Shown here piece after piece: positions 24,941 through 31,659 of a DNA stretch of 44,814 nucleotides (positions are counted from its first letter, which is position 1; every line of letters starts with the position of its first letter). A model generated the notes under the pieces. The model was not told where the DNA came from, searched no databases, and was given only the letters and a program-made list of their open reading frames with translations. Source of the stretch: Hymenobacter sp. ISL-91 (GTDB lineage: Bacteria; Bacteroidota; Bacteroidia; Cytophagales; Hymenobacteraceae); contig NZ_JAGGPS010000032.1 of NCBI RefSeq assembly GCF_018613725.1, positions 47,947 to 92,760 on the forward strand, read 5' to 3'. The translations under genes were made by a program, and so were the position numbers.

Positions 24941-25606
24941 ATGAAAAAGACCCTGCTTCTGCTTTCGGCCGCTGCTGCTTTCACGCTCGGCTCGTGCTCA
25001 GAGAACAAGCCCGCCGAAACCACCACCACGACCACCGACACCACCATGACGACGACCTCAACGGCCGGAAGCATGGACTACTCGGCGGAAGCCGTAAGTA
25101 GCCGCGCCGACCGCATGGCTGCCGATATGGCTACCAGCATGCAGCTCGACGAGGCTACCCGCACCCGCGTACGCGACATTTATGTGGCCCGGGGCCAACG
25201 CATGGCCGAGCTTAACCAGAAATACATGACCGACACGATGGGCATGGCCGCCGCCCGCCGCGACGTGTACGCCAATACCGACACGGAGATGAAAACCGTG
25301 TTTACTGACCCCACGCAGTATTCGAGCTACGAAAGCAGCCGCGCCAACTACTACGACGACCGGTACATGGATAACACCAGCATGAGTTCGTCGGACAACA
25401 TGTCGACCGGCAGCTCCTCGGCTGACATGAGTAGCTCCGAAATGGAGAAGATGAAGATGAAAGGCGAAGACGGCAGCAAAATGAAAACGAAAGCCGACGG
25501 CGACGTAAAAATCAAAGATGGTGAGGGCAACAAGGCCAAGATGGACGGTGATGATGGCACTGTGAAAATGAAAGCCGAAGAGGGCGACAAAACTGTTATC
25601 AAGTAA
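24941..25606 (+). CDS. Low-complexity lipoprotein with methionine/lysine-rich tail
   Basis: A 221-residue lipoprotein. The signal peptide is MKKTLLLLSAAAAFTLGSCS, with lipidation at C19. A threonine-rich linker (ETTTTTTDTTMTTTS) leads to a helical middle (about 50-140) with a spacing of conserved Met, Arg and Asp that faintly recalls Spy/CpxP-like periplasmic proteins. A Ser/Met stretch follows, and then a repeated K-M-K / D-G tail (KMKMKGEDGSKMKTKADGD and onward). The ATG at 24941 is chosen as the start of the signal peptide. It is flanked on both sides by hairpin terminators, so it is a single-gene unit. Function unknown. Confidence 0.82.
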   Translation: MKKTLLLLSAAAAFTLGSCSENKPAETTTTTTDTTMTTTSTAGSMDYSAEAVSSRADRMAADMATSMQLDEATRTRVRDIYVARGQRMAELNQKYMTDTMGMAAARRDVYANTDTEMKTVFTDPTQYSSYESSRANYYDDRYMDNTSMSSSDNMSTGSSSADMSSSEMEKMKMKGEDGSKMKTKADGDVKIKDGEGNKAKMDGDDGTVKMKAEEGDKTVIK

Positions 25607-25655
25607 TTCTTTTCGGCGGTCAGCATATTTTCGGCCGACGATTTGTTAGCCTATT

Positions 25656-25690
25656 GAAGCCCGCACCTGCAACGGTGCGGGCTTCTTTTG
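25656..25690 (+). terminator. Intrinsic terminator after the low-complexity lipoprotein
   Basis: A perfect 12-bp stem GAAGCCCGCACC/GGTGCGGGCTTC with a 6-nt loop, followed by TTTTGT. Confidence 0.85.
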
Positions 25691-25782
25691 TCTCCTTCGG
25701 GTGTTATGGCCGATTGCTGGCCGGCCCACAAAGCAGCCGCTGAGGCGTATTTTCCCGTTGTGCTGCCGTAGTTTACCCATTG

Positions 25783-26451
25783 ATGCTGTTTCCCACCCAC
25801 CCACCCATCAGTCCTGTTCGTTTTCTGGTGCTGCTGGCGCCGCTGCTGCTGCTGGCGGGGCTGGCAGTTGGGCAGGTGCGCGTAACGGGCCGCATTTCGG
25901 AAGAAGGCTCGCGCCGGGCTATTCCGGGTGCTTCCGTTACGGTGCGGCGTACGCAGCTGGCCGTGGTAGCCGACGCCAGCGGCGACTTCGGCGTTACGGC
26001 TCAGCGCACCGATACACTTGTTTTCCGGGCCGTAGGCTTCAAGCCCCGGTTACTGCCGCTGGGTGGCACCGGCCTCTCACAGCTTGTTGTGCAGATTCGG
26101 TTACGGCCCGACACGGTGCAGCTGGGCGAGGTGCGTGTAACCGAGGGCCGGCCCGACCAGGAGCTCATTGACCGGGCTCTGCGCAACATCAAGCGACCCA
26201 GCACGGCTCCTACCAGCGCCGTGAAGCGACCCCCAGCCCCCCAGCCCCTGTTCCCCGTCGATTCGGCGGCACCCAAGGCCCCCACCCCCACCCTGGCCAG
26301 CCCCGTGAGTTTACTGTACGAGCAGTTTTCCAGGGCTGGCAAGGAGCGGGAAAAAATGCGGGAGATTGAGGCCCAGGAAGCTGTCAAAAAGGCTCTGCAG
26401 GAGCGCCGCCGCTACAACCGCAACTTCAAAGACAACCGCGGCTACGAGTAA
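25783..26451 (+). CDS. Exported carboxypeptidase-regulatory-like domain protein
   Basis: A 222-residue exported protein. The signal peptide is long and hydrophobic (FLVLLAPLLLLAGLAVGQ). Residues 30-115 form one carboxypeptidase D regulatory-like (CarboxypepD_reg) beta domain: VTGRISEEGSRRAIPGASV, VVADASGDFGV, LVFRAVGFKP. In Bacteroidota such domains usually head TonB-dependent receptors, but here no barrel follows. Instead the rest is a proline-rich linker and a charged helical tail (REKMREIEAQEAVKKALQ). The ATG at 25783 is preferred over the TTG directly before it. Function is unclear; perhaps it is a surface-exposed adapter. Confidence 0.82.
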   Translation: MLFPTHPPISPVRFLVLLAPLLLLAGLAVGQVRVTGRISEEGSRRAIPGASVTVRRTQLAVVADASGDFGVTAQRTDTLVFRAVGFKPRLLPLGGTGLSQLVVQIRLRPDTVQLGEVRVTEGRPDQELIDRALRNIKRPSTAPTSAVKRPPAPQPLFPVDSAAPKAPTPTLASPVSLLYEQFSRAGKEREKMREIEAQEAVKKALQERRRYNRNFKDNRGYE

Positions 26452-26596
26452 GGGCGTGGGGCGGGCTGGAGCTAGGCGCAAGCAGGATGCTTCGGCGGCG
26501 TAGCTAGGTACCAAGCGGCAGCCCCGGTTTTTGGCCGTAAAGGGCTTTTTTGCCGTATGCTTCCTGACACGCCCTTCTTTTATCCGCGCCCCTGCC

Positions 26597-27514
26597 ATGC
26601 GAATAGGTTATCCCTGCGTCAACGAAACGCTCGACTGCACTTCTACCAGCACTTTCCGGCTGGCTTCCTACACCGATGAGCGCCTGGAGCTGACGGTAGC
26701 CAACAACCTGCGCTGCCTGCACCGGATTCTGGAATGGAATGTGACTCATGGACTGCTTTTTTTCCGCATTGGCTCGGGCGTAGTGCCCTTCGGCTCCCAT
26801 CCCATCAACACGTTTCCCTGGCAAACGCGCTTTGCAGCCGAATTCCGGGCCATCGGCGACTACATCAAGGCCAACAGCCTGCGTGTCTCGTTTCATCCCG
26901 ACCAGTTTGTAGTGCTCAATTCGCCCGATGCGGGTATTGTAGAGCGTAGCATCCAGGAGCTTATCTACCAGGGCTCGATGCTGGATTTGATGGGTCTCGA
27001 CTCCACCCACAAGCTTCAGATTCATGTGGGCGGCCTCTACAACGACCGGGAGTTGGCCATCAGCCGCTTCATTGCCACTTACCAGCGCCTGCCCGAAGCC
27101 GTGCGCGCCCGCTTGGTTATCGAAAACGACGACCGATTGTTTAGCCTACAGGATTGCCTGCGGGTACACGCGGCGGTGGGCATCCCGGTGCTGTTTGATA
27201 ATTTCCATCACGAGTGCCTCAACCACGGCGAATCAATGGCCGAAGCGCTGCGCCTGGCCGCCGCCACTTGGCATCCCACCCGCGATGGCGTGATGATGAT
27301 GGATTACAGCTCGCAGGCGCCCGGCGAGCGGAAGGGCAAGCACACACCCACGCTCGAAGACGACTTGTTCGCCGGTTTCCTACACGATCTAGGCGACTTG
27401 GATGTAGACATCATGCTCGAAATCAAAGACAAGGAGGCCAGCGCCCACCGCGCCTGCGCCACCATGCGCGGGGCCGGCCTGTTGCCCGGCGTACCCGCTC
27501 CGGTAGCAACCTGA
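26597..27514 (+). CDS. uvsE: UV damage endonuclease UvsE
   Basis: A 305-residue UVDE-family TIM-barrel endonuclease that nicks 5' of UV photoproducts, starting excision repair without UvrABC. Metal-ligand and active-site motifs run in the expected order: FFRIGSGVVPFGSHP, VSFHPDQFVVLNS, LQIHVGGLYND, LVIENDDRLFS, VLFDNFHHE, DYSSQ and DIMLEIKDKE. The ATG at 26597 matches the family start MRIGYPCVNETL, and the length is usual. It stands alone on the plus strand, 145 bp after the preceding gene. Confidence 0.95.
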   Translation: MRIGYPCVNETLDCTSTSTFRLASYTDERLELTVANNLRCLHRILEWNVTHGLLFFRIGSGVVPFGSHPINTFPWQTRFAAEFRAIGDYIKANSLRVSFHPDQFVVLNSPDAGIVERSIQELIYQGSMLDLMGLDSTHKLQIHVGGLYNDRELAISRFIATYQRLPEAVRARLVIENDDRLFSLQDCLRVHAAVGIPVLFDNFHHECLNHGESMAEALRLAAATWHPTRDGVMMMDYSSQAPGERKGKHTPTLEDDLFAGFLHDLGDLDVDIMLEIKDKEASAHRACATMRGAGLLPGVPAPVAT

Positions 27515-27588
27515 CCTTTACAGCTGCTTTTGCGTAAGCCTACTTACCCACAGGGGCTATTCGTCTTTCTTCCGCTTTTTCTTTTTCT

Positions 27589-27936
27589 ATGATTTTCACC
27601 GACCTGCTCAACGCCACTATCCATTCCCTCAGCAACGGCCTCACCGGCATTCCGCTGAGCGCCGCCCAGGACAACACCGAAACCTGGCAGCAGCACTTGC
27701 TGCAAAGTGGCGAGCCCCGCCTCCAAGACATCGGCCGCGAAATCGGCAACCTCCAGTCTTTACTCAGCGAGGGCGACATAGGCCTGAACGGACCAGCCAT
27801 TGGCCGCTCGCTAAGCATGCTGGCCTCGCAAACTGCGCAGGTAGTTGCCCAGGCCCCCAGCGAAATCCGCACTAACCTCACCGAACTCTCCGACATATTG
27901 CTGCGCGCCGGCGGCCAACTGGAGCAGAAAGCTTAA
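27589..27936 (+). CDS. Hypothetical protein, 115 residues
   Basis: A small acidic helical protein with no signal peptide or membrane segment. It is rich in Leu, Gln and Ser (LLNATIHSLSNGLTG, QDIGREIGNLQSLLSEG, LSMLASQTAQVVAQAPSE). I recognise no family. It lies 75 bp downstream of uvsE on the same strand and ends just before a very strong bidirectional terminator. Confidence 0.7.
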   Translation: MIFTDLLNATIHSLSNGLTGIPLSAAQDNTETWQQHLLQSGEPRLQDIGREIGNLQSLLSEGDIGLNGPAIGRSLSMLASQTAQVVAQAPSEIRTNLTELSDILLRAGGQLEQKA

Positions 27937-27945
27937 CTACCGGCA

Positions 27946-27998
27946 CCAGACATACAAAGCCCGGCCCGCATTATGCGGGCCGGGCTTTGTATGTCTGG
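27946..27998. terminator. Bidirectional terminator, perfect 25-bp palindrome
   Basis: Arms of 25 bp (27946-27970 and 27974-27998) with the core AAAGCCCGGCCCGCA and a 3-nt loop. It separates the converging hypothetical gene (+) and the threonine-rich exported protein (-). Confidence 0.85.
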
Positions 27999-28014
27999 CT
28001 AGCGCGGGGGTGCG

Positions 28015-28386
28015 CTACCTGATTGGGGCAGTGCTGCGTGGAGCGTTGGCTTTGCGGGTCGAGCGTTTGGTGGTAGTGGTACGGGTGCGGCGGGGCTCCG
28101 TGGTCGTCATCGTGGAGGTGCGGCGTTCCGCATCCATAGTGGTGCGGCTTTCCATGGCTGGCGTGCGGTCCATGGTTCCTACGCCGGTTTGCGTGGGGTT
28201 GCTCGTAGTAGGCGTACGCTGGTCAAGCGTGCCGGGGTTGGTGGTGGGGTTGGCCGGGTTAGGTATGGGTGTTGTGGTCTGGTTCATGGTGCCGCTTCGG
28301 GGCGTGCCGGTGGGCGTTGTCTGGGCTGAGGCAGCCGTGGCGGTGCCCACAAACAGGGCAGCAGCCAGCAGGAAATTCAGTTTCAT
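28015..28386 (-). CDS. Threonine-rich small exported protein
   Basis: A 123-residue protein with a clear Sec signal peptide (KLNFLLAAALFVGTATAASA, cleavage after ASA). The mature region is of very low complexity: Thr, Pro, Asn and Arg, with short recurring TTTP / NPT / RTTM words, ending in a basic stretch (TTTTKRSTRKANAPR). It is probably disordered. Function unknown. The upstream flank (28387-28551) is AT-rich with no clear TAnnTTTG element. Confidence 0.75.
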   Translation of the reverse strand: MKLNFLLAAALFVGTATAASAQTTPTGTPRSGTMNQTTTPIPNPANPTTNPGTLDQRTPTTSNPTQTGVGTMDRTPAMESRTTMDAERRTSTMTTTEPRRTRTTTTKRSTRKANAPRSTAPIR

Positions 28387-28551
28387 CGGAAGGTTGTTTT
28401 GGATGGATTGATACCAGCCCTGGCAGGCTGTTTTTTAAAGCGTGTATACGGTAGAAATAGGAGCGCAGACGAAAAAATCTGAATTTTTAATCTATATAAA
28501 TCTCTATATAACAAGTCGTTAGTTGAGCTCAAGAGCTTTTGCCGGGTAAAT

Positions 28552-28586
28552 AAAAAACCCCACCGGCCAGGGCCAATGGGGTTTTT
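28552..28586 (-). terminator. Intrinsic terminator after tmRNA
   Basis: Stem AAAAACCCCA/TGGGGTTTTT (28553-28562 with 28577-28586). On the minus strand it is followed by a T tract, directly after the tmRNA 3' end. Confidence 0.8.
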
Positions 28587-28601
28587 CACATCGTTCAGAA
28601 G

Positions 28602-28970
28602 TGGAGCTGCAGAGATTCGAACTCTGGTCCAGACAAGGAAAACGTCGAGCTTTCTACGTGTGTATCTATGCTTGGATTGTCGAAGGAAACCAGGCGCACA
28701 TCAGGCCTTTGATTTCCCCTTATCTGTTTAAGTTTCGCTCGCAGGTCACAGCGCCCCACGAACTATCCTAACTGCTTTCGACGCCCCGAACTCACCCGTG
28801 AGCAGGAAGACGGATGCGGGACGATGGCATTACTTAGTACCTAGACTAAGCAGCCATGGCGTAGCTATACTCGCCAGTTGTGTTTTGGACGGCTTTTTTT
28901 ACGGGAGATTCATCCAACTCCCGACACGCTTACTCGCGCAGTGCACAAGCTGTCAATTCCGGTCAGCCCC
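28602..28970 (-). ncRNA. ssrA: Transfer-messenger RNA
   Basis: One-piece tmRNA of about 369 nt that rescues stalled ribosomes with SmpB. The 5' end GGGGCTGACCGGAATTGACA and the 3' end with the T-arm GAGTTCGAATCTC and acceptor CAGCTCCA pair as in other tmRNAs (GGGGCTG with CAGCTCC). CCA is not encoded. The tag frame reads GGC GAG TAT AGC TAC GCC ATG GCT GCT TAG on the minus strand (28875-28846), encoding GEYSYAMAA, a hydrophobic degradation tag of the kind known in Bacteroidota. Pseudoknot-rich sequence fills the rest. A terminator follows at 28552-28586. Confidence 0.95.
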
Positions 28971-29173
28971 AGTTGTAAAAGAACGATGCCCACCACGAGT
29001 GGCGGGGTGCGAATGTACGCACACTACCCGATAAACGTTGCGCAGACCCATGAAAGTTCCGGTTCAGAAGGATCAGACAGGCTATAAAGCGGGGCCCCGG
29101 GCCGGGCGCTGCCACCCCGGCCGGAGCCGGCAAATGGCCAGCGGGCGGGCTTCCAAAGCCGGGCTTTTCGGGG

Positions 29174-29181
29174 TAACTTTG
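29174..29181 (+). promoter_or_regulatory. -7 promoter element TAACTTTG for dnaX
   Basis: Exact TAnnTTTG match ending 11 bp before the ATG at 29193, so the predicted leader is only a few nucleotides. Confidence 0.55.
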
Positions 29182-29192
29182 TGGGAAGACTT

Positions 29193-31364
29193 ATGGAGAA
29201 TTTCGTTGTTTCGGCCCGCAAGTACCGCCCGGCCACGTTCAGGAGCGTGGTGGGGCAGCAGCACGTTACTACTACGCTGCAAAACGCCATTGCCAGCCAG
29301 CATTTGGCTCAGGCCTTCCTGTTTTGCGGTCCGCGGGGCGTGGGCAAAACCACCTGCGCCCGCATTCTGGCCAAAACCATCAACTGCGAGTTTGTTGAGG
29401 AACATGTGCGCCGCGGCCGGCCCGTATCGGAGCTGATTGCCGAGCAGCCCGGCATCGTGCCCGAGGCCCTGCTGACCGCCGCCGACCCCGACAATACGCC
29501 CTTCGAGCTGGAAGCCTGCGGCAAGTGCGGCTCGTGCCGGGCCTTCCAGGAAAGCGCCTCGTTTAATGTGCACGAGCTGGATGCGGCCTCCAACAACTCG
29601 GTCGAGGATATCCGCAGCCTCGTGGAGCAGGTGCGCTATGCACCCCAGCAGGGCCGCTACAAGGTCTACATCATCGACGAGGTGCACATGCTCTCGAATG
29701 CGGCTTTCAACGCGTTTCTCAAGACGCTGGAAGAGCCGCCGGGCTACGCCATTTTCATTCTGGCCACTACCGAGCGCCACAAAATCATTCCGACCATCCT
29801 CTCGCGCTGCCAGGTATTCGACTTCAACCGGATCAAGGTAGACGATATTCGGGGCCATTTGCGCCACGTGGCCACCCAGGAGCAGATTGAGGCCGAAGAC
29901 GACGCCCTTCACCTGCTGGCCCAGAAAGCCGACGGCGGCCTGCGCGACGCGCTGAGCATGTTCGACCAGATGGTGACGTTTTCGGGCCACAACCTGCGCT
30001 ACCAGGACGTGATTCAGAACCTGCACATTCTGGACTACGAGTATTATTTCCGGCTGACTGACGCGCTGCTGACTGAGAACCTGAGCGCCACGCTGCTGCT
30101 GCTGGAGGAGGTGATGCAGAACGGCTTCGACCTGCACAACTTTGTGGTGGGCGCGGCCGAACACCTGCGGGGCCTGCTGGTGTGCAAAGATGCCGTGACA
30201 GTACAGCTGCTGGAGGTGTCCGACAACATCCGGGCGCGCTACGTGCAGCAGGCCCAGGCGGCTCCGCTGGCCTTTCTGCTCTCGGGCCTGAACCTGGTGA
30301 GTTTGTGCGACCGGGAGTTCAAGCAGGCCAAAAACCAGCGCCTGCACGTCGAGCTGATGCTGATGAAGCTGGCCTACCTGAACGGGGCCGTGCAGTTTGC
30401 CCGCGACCTGAGTGCCGGCCCCGCCGCGTCGCCAACCAACGGCGAGGCGAAAAAAAAAAGTAACGCGGGTACTGTCCCATCCGCAGTAGCCCCCGCCCCC
30501 ACCGGCCAGCTGGTGGCCGACGGCACCGCCGAAACGCCCGCCGCTTATGCCACGGCCCCTGCACCTGCTGCTGCCGTTGCTACTCAGCCTGATAATCGGC
30601 AACCAACCCCTAGCAACCAACTGGCCCACGGCCCCGCCGACCCGCAGCCCATTGTGCCGGTGGCAAGCGGCGTAGAGGAGCTGCACGACACACCCAGCAT
30701 CGAGGACGAAACGGCGACCCAGGTGCCCACCACCAGCCAGTTGCGCGACACGGTGCCGCACATCGAAACCGGCCGCCCCAGCATTGCCGGCCACGAGCCG
30801 GGCATGATGCCCGTAACGGCTGCCCCGCTGCCCCCGCCCGTACCCAAACCCGGTATGCCGCCAATGGGCAAACCTTTGGGCCTAGGCGCCAAGCTACCCG
30901 GCTTAGGTAGCCTGAGCGCCATGAAGGCCCAACTGGCCGAGCAGGCCGCCGCCGGCAAAGCCACCGCCGAAGCCGAGCCCAGCGGCCCCGTAACCGGCCT
31001 GCCCGCCATCGACGACGCCAAGCTGCAACGCGCCTGGAAGGAGCTGACTGAGGAGCGTAAGGCTGGCAGCATGATGCACTACAGCATCCTCAACCGCCCG
31101 GTGCAGGCCAACGAGCAGCACGTTATTCTGCTGACGGTGGACAACCCCGTGCAGGAAGACCAGTTCAACGACTTCCGGGGAGAGTTTGTAACCGAGCTGC
31201 GCCGCCGCACCGGCTACCCGCGCCTAAACGTGCAGGTAAGCATTGTAGAGCGCCAGGAAACCGGCCGCAAGCTCTATACCGCCACCGACAAGCTGGAATA
31301 CCTGACCGAAAAGTACCCTATGCTGGCCGAGATGAAGCAGCGCCTGGGGCTGGATGCCGACTAG
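29193..31364 (+). CDS. dnaX: DNA polymerase III subunit gamma/tau
   Basis: A 723-residue clamp-loader subunit. The start MENFVVSARKYRP is typical and ATG 29193 is preferred over a GTG at 29181 that overlaps the promoter box. Residues 46-53 (GPRGVGKT) are Walker A, VYIIDEVHML (158-167) is Walker B and PTILSRC carries the SRC motif. The zinc cysteines are C65, C109, C112 and C115, with an unusual 43-residue insert after C65. AAA+ domains I-III end near 400. Then comes a Pro/Ala-rich linker (about 410-610), which starts at an A10 run (30450-30459), and a tau C-terminal domain. The A10 run may yield a short gamma form. Confidence 0.95.
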   Translation: MENFVVSARKYRPATFRSVVGQQHVTTTLQNAIASQHLAQAFLFCGPRGVGKTTCARILAKTINCEFVEEHVRRGRPVSELIAEQPGIVPEALLTAADPDNTPFELEACGKCGSCRAFQESASFNVHELDAASNNSVEDIRSLVEQVRYAPQQGRYKVYIIDEVHMLSNAAFNAFLKTLEEPPGYAIFILATTERHKIIPTILSRCQVFDFNRIKVDDIRGHLRHVATQEQIEAEDDALHLLAQKADGGLRDALSMFDQMVTFSGHNLRYQDVIQNLHILDYEYYFRLTDALLTENLSATLLLLEEVMQNGFDLHNFVVGAAEHLRGLLVCKDAVTVQLLEVSDNIRARYVQQAQAAPLAFLLSGLNLVSLCDREFKQAKNQRLHVELMLMKLAYLNGAVQFARDLSAGPAASPTNGEAKKKSNAGTVPSAVAPAPTGQLVADGTAETPAAYATAPAPAAAVATQPDNRQPTPSNQLAHGPADPQPIVPVASGVEELHDTPSIEDETATQVPTTSQLRDTVPHIETGRPSIAGHEPGMMPVTAAPLPPPVPKPGMPPMGKPLGLGAKLPGLGSLSAMKAQLAEQAAAGKATAEAEPSGPVTGLPAIDDAKLQRAWKELTEERKAGSMMHYSILNRPVQANEQHVILLTVDNPVQEDQFNDFRGEFVTELRRRTGYPRLNVQVSIVERQETGRKLYTATDKLEYLTEKYPMLAEMKQRLGLDAD
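30450..30463 (+). promoter_or_regulatory. Predicted slippage/frameshift site in dnaX (A10 run then TAA in the -1 frame)
   Basis: Codons 420-422 are AAA AAA AAA and the run continues into AGT (ten A in total). Inserting one A during transcription, or a -1 ribosomal slip on AAA AAA, gives AAG followed at once by TAA (30461-30463). The product would be about 423 residues, ending right after the ATPase/oligomerisation domains. That is the size and position of the gamma subunit in other bacteria. Confidence 0.7.
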
Positions 31365-31366
31365 AT

Positions 31367-31536
31367 CACGAATTAGCACGGATTTTAGCGGATTTCATGG
31401 ATTTTGTAGTCGATTGTGAAGGGCTGCCTCTGGCGAGGCAGCCTTCTCGGTTTTGCAGTTGTGCCAACCTGAACTGACGCTCGGTAGGCCCAGCTACAAA
31501 ATCCGTGAAATCCGCTAAAATCCGTGCTAATCCGTG
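31367..31536. repeat. Inverted repeat with inner terminator hairpin, dnaX-M16 gap
   Basis: 42-bp arms (31367-31408 and 31495-31536) of the TTAGCACGGATTTTAGCGGAT type with two mismatches. Each arm is itself a set of ATCCG-like short repeats. Between them a GGCTGCCTC/GAGGCAGCC hairpin (31422-31443) followed by a T-rich stretch probably ends dnaX transcription. Confidence 0.85.
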
Positions 31537-31610
31537 GTCCTATAAGCAATTTTTCGCAATTCAAAGGCGGAACGGGTATCGGTAGGCTTTTTATTCCCGG
31601 GGGGGACGCC

Positions 31611-31618
31611 TATCTTTG
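31611..31618 (+). promoter_or_regulatory. -7 promoter element TATCTTTG for the M16 peptidase
   Basis: Exact TAnnTTTG match 41 bp before the GTG at 31660. Confidence 0.5.
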
Positions 31619-31659
31619 AGTTTATTATTAGAATCTGCTCTCTCCGCCCCCCTTTCCTC

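Noticed and set aside
28602..28640. Independent tRNA gene suggested by the T-arm sequence
   Set aside because: The T-arm belongs to the 3' end of the tmRNA; no anticodon arm lies at the right distance.
29082..30794. Long open frame antisense to dnaX (570 codons)
   Set aside because: It lies wholly opposite conserved dnaX sequence, is composed of codons forced by the GC-rich third positions of the plus strand, and has no domain signature.
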